In this document: in pieces, positions 24,335-35,269 of the stretch | How the letters are laid out: the number at the start of each line of letters is the position of its first letter | Numbering within the stretch: position 1 is the first letter of the stretch | Source of the DNA: Azolla pinnata | Lineage: Eukaryota; Streptophyta; Polypodiopsida; Salviniales; Salviniaceae | Direction: 5' to 3' | Length of the DNA: 43,705 nt | Assembly: GCA_037176905.1 (NCBI GenBank) | Contig: JBBBWG010030309.1 | Span: forward strand, 93,166 to 136,870 | Made by a program: the position numbers and the translations under genes | Notes under the pieces: model-generated | The model's database searches: none | What the model was told of the DNA's origin: nothing | The model's input: the letters and a program-made list of their open reading frames with translations, nothing else

Positions 24335-25920
24335 TAGTGGACACCCGAGCAATCATCTTTACATTCACACTTCCGACTCGAACTCTCTAGCGTGCTCGAG
24401 ATCCTTTTAAAAATGATCCTTTTTGACGCTATGGCTTGCCTTCCTTGTTTTGGGTACTATACTATACAATCCACCAAACACTTGCAACAGAAGAACCAGA
24501 GTCAACCTAGCAATAGTTTGCATTACATCAAATTTTCGCTTGGTATGATCAGAAGCAACTTTGTTGTAAGGGCAGGTGATCGGACGATGATCACCTCTTG
24601 CAGTGGTTCCAGCTCATCGCAAAAGCGATGCTTCCTGCTCAGCTCGATCAACTGTAGCGATACGAGATGAATGGAGTGCTTGCTACCCAACCCGATCAAA
24701 CTTTACAAGGAGATGATTACGACGAAGATCTTGGCACGATCGATGCGCGACGATGTGGTCCGATGGCTCAAATTGGTCCAAAGATTTCAGACAAAGAATC
24801 ACAAATAGTTTAGGTAAATTTCCCTACATATCCCTTTGTGATCTGTGAGTCACCCCGTCCCAATCCATCTCATAAAAGCTTTGGCTTGCAATCTGTACCA
24901 CAGAACCATCGATCAACCCAACAGTGACAATATACTATTCACACTCTCTGTGTTTCCCTCCAGGGTAAATCTTCTCCCTCCTCTGTTCTTTTGTTTTTTT
25001 TCTCTTCACTTCTCAGGCCAATGCTATCTATTCTTTCTGCATATATGAATTCCCTTGTTTTTTTTTTTGAAAGTTTTTAGATTCTTGGGTGGAACGTCCC
25101 CTGTTTCTATGCTGTGCTAAAATTCTAACATTCTGTTTTTTTTTTCTCTCTCTTTTGTATTTCTGTTTTCTTATGCTTTGCATTTGGAAGGATGGCATCG
25201 AGACAATTGCAGTTTTTCTAGCTCGAATTTCCCCTCGTTGTTTGCCATCTGAGGTCCTTAAGATTCTTTGGAATAATGCACTCTGGAAAAGAATCCAAAT
25301 GCACGTAGTTTTCCCTCATTTATCTGATTTGGCACAGTGTTTTCCAAAATATTGCATCGGATTCAGAATGAAAGAAGGAGGAAAATTACAGTTTTTCAGG
25401 TGTCTTATTCACTCTATTCATTCTCAAAACCTCACTTTGAGCAGTTTTTAAAATGCATGGACTTTATAAGTAGGTTAAAACATCTGAGAGTAACTATTTC
25501 TGGATATTGTGATTGTATTCACGTTAAATCACAATGCTTCCCTTTCAATAGACATTTTCTTCTGCTTGAAGTTCTGATCTTTTAGTACATTTTGCTTCTA
25601 TGCTGTTTCATTTATTGATTATCATCACGTTTTCAGCTAGGGGGCTGGGCCTCATTGGATGAGACGGTAGAAATATGGTTAATTGCTTAATTAGGATCCC
25701 ATACCTCGAATCCTCAAATTTTTCCAGTCCTTTGCGCATTGGCATCGGTATTTTGTCACTCACTTTATCTATCTTAGTAATTATCCGCTTTAGTACCATT
25801 TCCTTTCTTCAAGTTATCATTTCATGGAATGATGCAGGGGCAGTTGCCTTCACTTCCAATTTAAGAGTCAGGCAGATTCAGAGTTTGCCCAACGTTCAAG
25901 AGCCTGTTTGCACATCACTC

Positions 25921-28900
25921 ATGGAGACTTTTAAAGCAGATACATCATTGGGGACATCTGGCATTGTTCCATACTCGGTAGCTGAGCGTATAGTACCCGA
26001 GGCTCTTGCTTGGGCTTCTCTACATGGGATTTTAATGGGAGATAGGACTATTGAAGTAAGTTAACAATTCTTTTTGTTTCTTTAAGATTTGGTTTCATAT
26101 ATATACACATACACATACAGTCGTACATACATACATATATACATAGATACATACATTTCTGTATGTGTGCGTGCATATATCAAAGATATAGCAAAGTATG
26201 TCATTACGTTTGTCATGAAGTAAGTAATCTGAATGCTCATTAAGCAGTGTAAACTAAAAGTGAAAGAGAATCATTGGGCTAATTGGAATCACAATTAAAA
26301 TGTAGATTTTTTTAATGGACTCTATAACTTTCTTTGTGCAAGTGAGATTAGGAGCGTCTTTCTCTGAAATGAAATATAATTTGTTAACATTGTTCAATGC
26401 AAACAAATTGTGGATCATTTGGCAATCATAGTCTTTGTATGAACTGTTTTATTAGTGAGAATATCCAGAAAAGGATAACCGTGAACTAATAGTGATGGAA
26501 TCAATTAGAAGGCTGAAAATGAACATTTGCGCATTTCATTTGAAGGTAATAGAGCGTGAGGTCTCATTGTACTACCAGATTGCCTGACCCAAAACCGAAG
26601 GTAGTCATGACATCTGGAATGTAGAATTATTGAGCGTCAAATGCTTTAGTGCCACCTACATCCAGCATTGAAACTTCATGTTCTGTTCACCAAACCATAT
26701 GCTTGAGTATGAAGGCCAACATATAATATAGTCAAGGCAACACAACCAAATTTATGGCCTATATGAATGATATCATTTTTGCTCCAAATTGAAAATGGTG
26801 TATCTTCACACAGTTCATGGAGACAACTGTAATGCAGCAGATGCAATGGCGTGCAATCAAACATATGTTAATATATCTTCGGCATCAAAGATGCATGCCT
26901 AAGTTCCTTGTTGCTAACTTTGTTCTATTGAACTTCGCTGTATTTCAGTTAAGTGTCTGCATCTATAATTGTTTCCTCAGATATTTTATGGTCTTAATGC
27001 AGAATTCAGGAAAGATTCCTGGTGTAGGACTAGTTCATGCTCCTATTTGTCTCTTACCCTCTCCATTCTCAGATGAGCAATTTAAGCAAGCCATTGAGCT
27101 TGCTCCATTATTCAATGAACTTATTGATAGCATAAGCTTGGACCATGCTTTTCTGCAGGAAACCCTATCCAGGTTTTTGCAATGTTTTCAATGTTCTTTA
27201 AGCTTCTGTGAATAGCATTAAGTAATGTCGTGAATCATATATATATAGCTAAGTTTGGAAGTTACCTTTATACAGGACAAGAAAAACAGATAATTTCACA
27301 GCAAGACTTCTTGATATTCAATCTATGGTTGTCAAGGAAGGGGTCAAACAGGTGGGATAAATTTAATTGAACAATTTGATGATTTTTGTATTATTGGAAT
27401 GGATATAGTTCAGTGATTGTGTAAGGAATAGGCACATTCCTGGTTATCCCGACAACTTAATATGGTAATAACTTTCCATTTCTATGTTGGAAGTTTCCCA
27501 CCCGGTGAAGAGCAACACTGGTATTGATATAGATGACACCAAACTGATCTGGACTTCATTTGACTGAGAAACAATTATTGAATTCTAATTTATATTACTC
27601 TGACTGCTTTAGAATGTTCGTTTGGGGCTGCATCGATCGGATTATATGGCAGATCTGCTTTCTGGTGATCTTCTTCAAATTGAAATAAACACTATTTCCT
27701 CTTCTTTTGCGGGCTTAGGAGCACAAGTTAGTCAGTTGCACCGGTAAGAAAATAAAACCTGTACTTTTGCCACCATAAGGATGTATATCAAAACTAACAA
27801 GGATATTTACATTGTATCAACACATTTGTAGATACTTGCTTGGAGTCATCCAAAAACATTGTGATTTGTGTGCAAAGAATGTCCCGGAGAACCAGGCTGC
27901 AGATGGACTTGCGAAAGCTGTTTCGCTTGCATTCAAAGAATTCGGGGAGCCTTGGTACATAACGTTGATGCATTCTTTTCAAGATAGACAGCTGTGTAAT
28001 GCAGAGCGTCTCACATGCTTCAGAGAGCATAAGAATGATCACTTCTCTTTCGCAGAGACCTGACACTAACTCTGAGCTTGGTAGAATGAAGATGTGTGTA
28101 GAAGTCTCTGAAATTATTGTACAATCTGTACGTAAACCTATGTAAAAAGGTTAAAAATAATGGATCAACCAGGCATGTGGAGACCTGTATGGATAATGAT
28201 ATATGTGGACCGGTAATCAGGAATATCAACAATAGGCCATATGAATGTTTTTCAGAGTTTATTGAGGAGAAATGAAGGAATGTCAAAATCTGCTTGGGCA
28301 GAGGGTTGGTTAGTTAGGTATTTTAATCATTATGGCATGTCTCTCTCATTAGAATTTTGTAGGCGCGTTGAAATGCAAGACACCAAAATGAAGCTTGGGG
28401 AGAGTGAAACGTAAATGATCTTCAAATTTTGGCATGGTGTCCGTTTGGGTCTTTACCTTTCTTTGGTTGACTCAGTGTTTGAGGAGATTGGGTTTTGGTT
28501 CTTTGTTTATGGTCGTTAGATTCAGCAGGAAATATTGCATACAAATGGTAAACCATAAACTTACAGAGTCTCTAATTTTGCTTCTGCTTTCCAGTGCCGT
28601 TGTGCTTATGGTTGTACAGCCAGGGGAAAGAAACATGTATGACCAATATTGGCTGAGCACGAAGATTACTGAACAATATCCTGATTAAAAATTTAACATA
28701 AAAATCTGCTTTTCTTCGCATAGTTTACAGTTGTGCAGAACTTCTCTTTAACTAAGTATCACATATGGAATTCTTGTGATTCGGAGAACACTTGCAGAAG
28801 TTCATGCGGAAGGAATATTCCAGCCTGATGGCACATTTCTCATGTAAGCATACATCTGTTTATGAATGCAGCATTTTGCATTTTATCAATGGCTCTTTCC

Positions 28901-30411
28901 TTTATTTGTCACGTTTCATTGTGTTCCGGTGTTTTGCATCAGTGATGGACAAAAGGTAGCTGTTGTTTACTACCGAGCGGGATATGATCCAAGGGACTAT
29001 CCTACGGAGGATGTAAATCTTCTGAAACTTTAGATGTGAAATGTGTTTTCCAGAGAAACTTTACTATTAGTAATCCAGAAATACTTTATGCTCATTTTGC
29101 AGATTTAAGTTTTGATTCTGCAGGAGTGGACTGCAAGGATTTCCATTGAAAGATCAAACGCAATCAAGTGTCCAGACATAGGATATCATCTAGCTGGGAC
29201 TAAGAAAGTTCAACAGGAGCTTGCTAAACCAAATATTCTTGAAAGGTAAGCAGATAGTTGTGGCATATCTATTTATGGGGCCACCTGCATTGTTTAACAG
29301 ATGTTTTCTGGGTGTGGGGCTCTAGATTTGTTCAGGATGCAGATGCAGTAAGGAAGTTGCGAAAAAGCTTTGCTGGCCTGTGGGGTCTTGATGACGAGGG
29401 TGAATCAGAGATTTTAAATCAAGCTATTTCAAAACCGGAGGGATTTGTGTTAAAACCTCAAAGGGAGGGAGGTGGTAAGTGTTGCTACTTATAGTTTTAG
29501 AGAGTAGATGAATTCTGATGGGGCATTGTGCTATTGAAAGACCAAATTTATGGCTAATTGAAATGCTGACTAGTCAAAAGCTTCAGCAGTATTTTTAAAT
29601 CCAAACCCGCAAATTGTGCACACTTCTAAATAGTTAGTTTTACCTAAACAAACATGCACTCTTGTCTGTTCAGAAATCTAGATAAGAATTGTTGCCAGTT
29701 TCTGATAGAAGTAAAAAATATGAGAGATGTTGTAAGGATGATTGGAAACTAAGAAAGAGGTAGGAGTTGAATAATTTGATTCCCTTTTTTGAGAGTTTTG
29801 TTCAAGATTTTCAGGAATAAATAGGTAGGTCATTTGTGTTTGAATTCTCCAAAGAGATGATAAATTTGGCTTTCCCTTTAACAGGAAACAACTTATTTGG
29901 TGAAAGCCTGAAGAGAAAGCTTTTAGAGTTGAAAGAGGGATCAGCAGATGATTCGTTCGCTGCATATATTCTGATGCAGAGAATATTCCCTCCAGTTCAT
30001 AGAGCCTATATGTTACGCAATGGTAAACTGAATGTGCAAGGAGCAGTATCGGAGTTGGGCATCTTTGCTACATATGTGAGGTGTGTGTTAACATAAAGAG
30101 TCCAATATGCACTACAGTAAAACATTGCATTGTGCGTTTACTATACATTTGGAAAAGAAAATCATACCAACTCGCAAATGTTTTTAATGATTGGATATGA
30201 TTCATTTTCATTTATTTGGACATTGGATACGATTCATTTTCATTTATTTGGACATTGGAGAAACTTCAAGCCATCATTTTTGTACAGAAACAAGGAGAAG
30301 GTTATCTTGAATGAGCAGACTGGCTATTTGTTGAGGACTAAGGCATCAGATTCGGATGAAGGGGGGGTTGCAGCAGGCTACGCCTTTCTGGATAGTGTAT
30401 ACCTAATCTAA
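25921..30411 (+). CDS. GSH2: Glutathione synthetase (eukaryotic type)
   Basis: The enzyme joins glycine to gamma-glutamylcysteine using ATP, the second step of glutathione synthesis, in cytosol and plastids of plants. Exons: 25921-26055, 27003-27172, 27276-27351, 27613-27743, 27832-27954, 28595-28675, 28763-28843, 28943-29012, 29124-29245, 29326-29474, 29885-30080, 30288-30411. They give 485 residues, close to the cytosolic Arabidopsis protein. Family motifs include [48 protein letters not shown], the Gly-rich ATP loop [19 protein letters not shown], and near the end the SDEGGVAAG lid followed by DSVYLI and TAA. The ATG at 25921 (METFKAD) suits a cytosolic form. The exon is open upstream to an acceptor at 25838, and that stretch (RVRQIQSLPN) looks like the end of a plastid presequence, so an unseen first exon may give a longer form. 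The junction between exons six and seven is AT-AC. Confidence 0.95.
28676..28762 (+). other. U12-type AT-AC intron in GSH2
   Basis: No GT donor exists between the last codons of exon six and its in-frame stop at about 28686. The sequence at 28676 is ATATCCT, the minor-spliceosome donor motif. The intron ends in CAC at 28762, and CTCTTTAAC at 28744-28752 resembles the U12 branch consensus TTCCTTAAC, with the branch A 11-12 bases from the end. Removing 28676-28762 restores [17 protein letters not shown] exactly in phase. The 4-base ATAT repeated at both edges makes the cut ambiguous in principle, but only this placement fits a known intron class. Confidence 0.85.
30194..30259 (+). repeat. 32-base tandem duplication in the last GSH2 intron
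   Basis: The unit GATTCATTTTCATTTATTTG plus GACATTGGA occurs at 30199-30227 and 30231-30259. The second copy ends about 28 bases before the acceptor of the final exon, so the duplication added sequence to the branch-point and polypyrimidine neighbourhood. Confidence 0.88.
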
Positions 30412-31928
30412 TGGGCAGCAAAATGGTTCATTGTCATGTTCTATGCAACAGTAAGGCCCATTTTTACTGATATTTTGTGAAATCAGTCAACTATTGGAAT
30501 TTTGTGTAATAAATTAACAGGGGAGAGTAATGATTCTACCTTCCCTGCTATCTATTTGTTTGAGTTCTAGATGCTCTCTGATATGCAAGAATAACCGTAA
30601 CAATGGATGAGTTAAACCCAAATATTGCGATGTAATGTTGGACCTCTTGAGGTAAGAATCCCATGACTGGAGATTTTCAAAGCGTGTATTTTCTTCTTGT
30701 AAGATACAATAATCAAATGCAACATGCAAGACAAGGAGTCTTTCAACTGCTTTTTTTGGATCATCCAATCGATTCCAGGTAATCTTCATGTTACAGGAGA
30801 TTAATTGTTGCATTTGTTTGCTTTATTGAGGCATGCATCACAAACCCTAAGAAAACCATTGTTCGAAGGCAAATATAACCTTATTTACAACTATTGTGGA
30901 GGTCAACAAGGACTTTGGACTATCATAATGATGACTTGCATCCACGCATACACATGCACACACGTCATGGTAATTTCTCTTCATTCAATGACCATGCTTT
31001 AAGTCACGATGCTCTCTGTTTTCATTGTGATCCGCAGAAACTTAGCTAACAAAACATGAATCTGCTAATTCGATCAGAGAATGAAATTCAATTTGCTTAT
31101 GTTTTGCTCAAGACCAAACCTCGGCCATTTGTGGAATCCTACACACCGAATTTAGTTAGAGCTTAATGACCAACAAAACATTTTGAAAGCAGGCTAGTTG
31201 TTAAGTCATTTGTATTGGTAAACAATAGAAGTGCATCAAAAGGAAAGGCATACCACGGTGATGATTGCAATACAGTTGCCCTACAGGAACTAAGATACAA
31301 AAGTAGAGTTTATCTGTAACGGCACAATGTGTACACCTTCCAGCATGCCACTAGAACAAATGATTTCGATTGTTAAAATTTTGCTTGTATTATAAAAGGC
31401 TTCACTAATTATGTACAGAATAAATTCAAATGGCTACAGCAACTCTGAACATGCGATGTGATGAATAAAATGAAAGAAAGTCGATAAAAATTCAGGGAAG
31501 ATGTTTGAAAGCAGTAATGAGATGCATGGGAAAGTCCATATCGATACAAAGGCAATGTATTGGCTTAACAAAAACAGCAATGTTCTCCTCTGTTTTGGTT
31601 CATCCCACATCCGTTTGCACTTTATTGCGCGGAGACTCGCGAATAGAAATCAAGCTGGAATCTTATATCTTTCCTCAAAAGGCAACACTTACACTCAGAT
31701 GACCCTTTTCAAAATAAATTTTTGCTTTTCAGCCTTTTGAATGGAATGCTCACTCAAGTACTGTTTCCACATAGTCACCAAAACATATTGGCAAACTATG
31801 CAATGGTGATTGCAGCTTCACAGTATGGTAAGTACATCTCAATGTCAGCCTCACAACAAATACGTCAAAATCAGATAAGGTAAACCAGCTACCTAATTAA
31901 GCTTCTTTCCTGAATCTTTAAATTGTTT
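30412..31928. other. Convergent 3' flanks of GSH2 and SUV3; no gene seen
   Basis: GSH2 ends from the left and the SUV3 helicase from the right, so this is shared 3' UTR and spacer. A minus-strand frame at 30514-30813 encodes 99 residues with no recognisable family, and several shorter frames occur; none has splice or context support. Confidence 0.5.
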
Positions 31929-34610
31929 CTACGTTCTTAGTATGAGCCTCGACGGCTTTCTTGTAGATCGCTTTCTTACATGACCTTGAAAACCATTTTG
32001 AACAATGCGGATGTCTTGCTGTGCCAGTGACTCCCCAAGTAAAAGTGCGATGTCAGCTGCCATCTGCCCTGCTTGCTCTTTCTGTGGAAAGTATTCCTCG
32101 GGGAAATGATGGCTTAACCACAGGTAAAGAGACAAGATCTGATGCCGAGTTTCAAGATCCATGAGTTGAACAATACTCTTGGCAGACCCCATGGGTGTTG
32201 CCATTGCCAAATGTACTGGAAGCTTCTTACTATATGCAAGTGCGAAACTAAGGAGCGCATTAATAACTCTCGGATCTCGGCTATTTACAGGTGCCAAAAT
32301 GAAGGACATTTTATCTTCTAATGTCAATCCCTTCACTTTATCGATAATTCCGGCAATCTTCTTAAGATTGTCGTTGCGGCAGAGAAAGAAGGATCCATCC
32401 ACTCGGCATGTCTCTGCAAATCGATCGAGAAGCTTCGAGAACGTAGCGTCTGGCATTTGTGTTGCAAAAAGCTCAATTTGTTCATACATAGGGAAAAGTC
32501 CAGCACTAGAAGTTTCTGAAAATGGCTCTTCCATGCATTGTACTAAATAAGGAATGTCTCGGGAATAGAATGTGGTTGCCGTCCCAATTTGGTAGAGCGT
32601 CCCACGTCTGCCTGCTCTCCCTGCTATTTGCTTCACCTGTGATGCTGATACTTTTATCTGTGTCTTGCCATCATACTTTACTAGAGAATGAAAAACCACC
32701 CTCTTTATATTCAGGTTTAAACCCATACCTATCGCATCAGTGGCAACTAATACATCATACCCGCTATTTGGGTCATTGAAAAGTTTAGCCTGATGTGTTC
32801 GGGTCTCAGGGGGCAATGCTCCATAAATGACACAACATCGATTTGAAGTTGCCAGTTCCACAGCTCGCTTTATGCTGAAGATTTCCTTCCTTGAGAAAGA
32901 TACGACACAATCTCCGGGGCGTATATTTCCATATTTCCCTTCCAAGGACTGCTGATCTATTGATAAAGGATCAAATCTTTCATAATGGAATTCTTCCATT
33001 TCATCTCCGGTGATGGCACACATATCTCTTACTAGACCGACGGCAGTAGGGTCACCACATACGTGAATTTCATTCGCTTGCAAACCAAGAAAAGCCCGGG
33101 TCCATGCCCACCCTCGAAATTCGTCGGCTAGCATCTGAATCTCATCTATTACTGCTACCTCCCATGTCTTCTGTGTGGACACCATTTCCACTGTGCAAGC
33201 GACATGATTTGCGAATGGAACTTCTTTCTTCTCTTGCCCTGTAGTCAGACTACAATACACTCCATCAGCATTAACGCTATCAAATATCTCCATGGCAAGT
33301 AGGCGAAGAGGACCACAATAGATACCAGAACCTGCAGCCTTGAACCTTTGAATTGCATTATATGTTTTCCCACTGTTTGTGGGACCTGAATGATAGATAA
33401 TTTTCCGAGTCATAGCGCGAGCAAATGGGAACCATGTCTGCGGCTTGGTCAGATCCGCTCTCTCGACCAATGCCTTGTACCTTGCAATTTCTGATGGAAA
33501 CTCTCTGCTAGAAAACTCAGAAAAAAGGGGAAACAGGAATTTGTCTCCTTCTTTAGATGGCCCAAGTTGTAGTAAGTGGGCTCTTACCTCTGGAGTGCAG
33601 CGGGAGAAGAAAAATTTCCGGAAGCGAGAAACCGCAATAGGAAACACAACTGAGCTGACATAACACCGAAACAAAGCTTGTTGCAGTGCCCATCCATCCT
33701 CAAGAAAGTGTCTAAAAACTTGCGCCAGTGCATCCTTTTCATGTTTTAGCATGCCAGACGGCTTTTGCACCATCAATGACAGAAAGACTTGAAGAGGATC
33801 GGATAGATTCGGTTTCATAGGGGGGCTGTCAGTTTCATCAGATTCTTCTTTCTGATGGTTTCCATGATTTCCAGATCGATCTGAATCTTGGCCTAACTCA
33901 CGACTTTTGAAATGATCCAGCATTTCCCTAGGGTTTGTCGCACCACCCTCCAGACATTCTTGGTGACTTTGACTGTTTCTGTACTTCGGCAACTGAGCTG
34001 AGTCTTGGTCTAAACAACCTCTTTTCTCGGGAGAATCGGAAGGACCTGAATGTACCAATTGGGTCTCTGTTTCTTCTGAAACTTCTTTGGGGCTTACCTT
34101 ATTTCCAGGTAGATCTGTACGTTTACTCGATTTATTAATTTCATCCTTATTATGTACCAGAGATTCTTCTCGGGAACCATCGGTGAATGAATTCTCTAAA
34201 CCTACTACCCCTGCTCTATCCCCCAGCGGCTCCTCAAAGTCTTCCGCTGATCTTTTAAAGGCTGATGCTCTTTCACTGTCACCATTCTTTTTGAGCTTCC
34301 TAGGTTTTCGATTCGGAACTTTGGCGATCGCCCTGTTTTGAGAGGCCAAAGTTGATCCCGAAGAAGATACATCCCGAGTATCATGCTGAGCAATAATGCC
34401 GGGGTCTAAGCAAGCCTCTGCACCGAACAAGCGCAGGTGCGACAGAATGGGTCTACCCAAGCGAGAGCGATTGAAGGACGACCTGTCGTGGCTAGACATG
34501 TCCGCATTCTTGCATAAAGGCGAGGCCACATTCTCTGTTTGGCAAGTGAAACGGGTGTGCACGTGCCCTCTTCTTCTGCACAGATTCAGCAAAACGCCTC
34601 TGCCACCCAT
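31929..34610 (-). CDS. SUV3-type mitochondrial DExH-box RNA helicase
   Basis: SUV3 helicases unwind structured RNA during mitochondrial RNA turnover and surveillance; in yeast the partner is an exoribonuclease. The coding region is a single open frame. From the ATG at 34610 it is 893 residues; another ATG at 34688 would add 26 residues, but 34610 has the better context (TTTACCATGGGTGG) and begins a mitochondrial-type presequence (MGGRGVLLNLCRRRGHVHTR). Motifs by residue: GPTNSGKT from 409, CGPLRLLAMEIFD, DEIQ at 489, VCGDPTAV, YGALPPETRTHQA, VATDAIGMGLNLNI, and QIAGRAGRRG with its first Gly of GRAG at about 664. A SUV3-type C-terminal region follows. Residues from about 85 to 270 are charged and Ser-rich, probably disordered, and make it longer than the short plant SUV3 paralogue. 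Resembles the DExH18 branch more than DExH16. Confidence 0.94.
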   Translation of the reverse strand: MGGRGVLLNLCRRRGHVHTRFTCQTENVASPLCKNADMSSHDRSSFNRSRLGRPILSHLRLFGAEACLDPGIIAQHDTRDVSSSGSTLASQNRAIAKVPNRKPRKLKKNGDSERASAFKRSAEDFEEPLGDRAGVVGLENSFTDGSREESLVHNKDEINKSSKRTDLPGNKVSPKEVSEETETQLVHSGPSDSPEKRGCLDQDSAQLPKYRNSQSHQECLEGGATNPREMLDHFKSRELGQDSDRSGNHGNHQKEESDETDSPPMKPNLSDPLQVFLSLMVQKPSGMLKHEKDALAQVFRHFLEDGWALQQALFRCYVSSVVFPIAVSRFRKFFFSRCTPEVRAHLLQLGPSKEGDKFLFPLFSEFSSREFPSEIARYKALVERADLTKPQTWFPFARAMTRKIIYHSGPTNSGKTYNAIQRFKAAGSGIYCGPLRLLAMEIFDSVNADGVYCSLTTGQEKKEVPFANHVACTVEMVSTQKTWEVAVIDEIQMLADEFRGWAWTRAFLGLQANEIHVCGDPTAVGLVRDMCAITGDEMEEFHYERFDPLSIDQQSLEGKYGNIRPGDCVVSFSRKEIFSIKRAVELATSNRCCVIYGALPPETRTHQAKLFNDPNSGYDVLVATDAIGMGLNLNIKRVVFHSLVKYDGKTQIKVSASQVKQIAGRAGRRGTLYQIGTATTFYSRDIPYLVQCMEEPFSETSSAGLFPMYEQIELFATQMPDATFSKLLDRFAETCRVDGSFFLCRNDNLKKIAGIIDKVKGLTLEDKMSFILAPVNSRDPRVINALLSFALAYSKKLPVHLAMATPMGSAKSIVQLMDLETRHQILSLYLWLSHHFPEEYFPQKEQAGQMAADIALLLGESLAQQDIRIVQNGFQGHVRKRSTRKPSRLILRT

Positions 34611-34709
34611 GGTAAAGGAGTATCTTTTCTTTCTCTCGTTGGGGAGAAGGAGGAAGAAAGAGCCAAAAATCGGAGCTTTCTCCCTCAAACAGAAACTCGA
34701 AGCTAATCT

Positions 34710-34782
34710 CTGTGGAACGCCATCAAAGCAGGGCCACTGGCAGATGTATGTTTGGAGGCTGGGGAGGGGGGGCGTTCCTTAC
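34710..34782 (-). other. Candidate 5'-leader intron of the SUV3 helicase
   Basis: On the minus strand, TGTCTCAG|GTAAGG at 34783/34782 is a strong donor and GTTCCACAG|AGATTAG at 34710/34709 an acceptor. A 73-base intron would be removed before the start codon. This would also place the upstream ATG (34688) just inside the second exon. Confidence 0.5.
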
Positions 34783-34884
34783 CTGAGACAACGAAGGAAA
34801 GCGTTCGAGGAGAGGCCGCTCCATCGCCATAGCTCGCTCAGCTCGTCGACTGTGTGCAGAGGGCAGTAGTTGTTTGGAGCAGGG

Positions 34885-34963
34885 GAAGAAGAAGAAGAAG
34901 AAGAAGAATTTGCATCAAATAAATAATTAAATAAATAAATAATTAATTAATTAATTAATTAGA
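34885..34963. repeat. GAA microsatellite followed by an AATT/TAAA tract
   Basis: About seven GAA units at 34886-34908 are followed by AT-only sequence with units TAAATAAT and AATTAATT up to 34963. Both lie upstream of the SUV3 gene, in its promoter or leader. Confidence 0.9.
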
Positions 34964-35087
34964 GGAATAAATATAATCTATATTGTATTTATGGTATGAG
35001 GAATTTACAGAAATGGCCCCAATGCCCATGGCATCTTCTTATGCTGCTGGCATCTGATCTGATTAAGGTTCATTAAGGGGGGATTTA

Positions 35088-35141
35088 CATACATACATAT
35101 ATACATACATACATACATACATATATATATATGTATATGAT
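35088..35141. repeat. CATA/TA microsatellite
   Basis: ACATACATACATATATACAT-type units pass into TATATATATATG. The tract is a compound simple repeat in the spacer between the divergent SUV3 and DUF547 genes. Confidence 0.92.
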
Positions 35142-35269
35142 CGGGAATTAATTGGGATATTATGGTCTTCCTTTTGTATTCTGGAATATCGTTCGTTGAC
35201 TTGAGCTGCGATGATTCCGGGCTGAATGCCTCGAGACAACACCCCGATTAGTGATTTGGGCCCAGCTCG

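Larger units (their letters stand above)
23874..25920. promoter_or_regulatory. Divergent promoter region between symplekin and GSH2
   Basis: Symplekin runs left and glutathione synthetase runs right from this region, so both promoters and both 5' leaders should lie here. The stretch from about 24950 to 25200 is T-rich, as expected of GSH2 leader or intron sequence. I could not identify a TATA box or start site with confidence. An open frame from 25089 to 25451 does not join in phase to the GSH2 exon, so it is not included in the gene. Confidence 0.5.

Noticed and set aside
25089-25451. Open frame of 120 codons as GSH2 first exon
   Set aside because: No GT donor within it leaves phase 1, which the exon at 25838 needs, and the protein does not look like a presequence; it is T-rich leader or intron.
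25638-25720. SINE-like sequence with CTCGAATCC B-box word
   Set aside because: No clear A box, no tail and no target-site duplication were seen.
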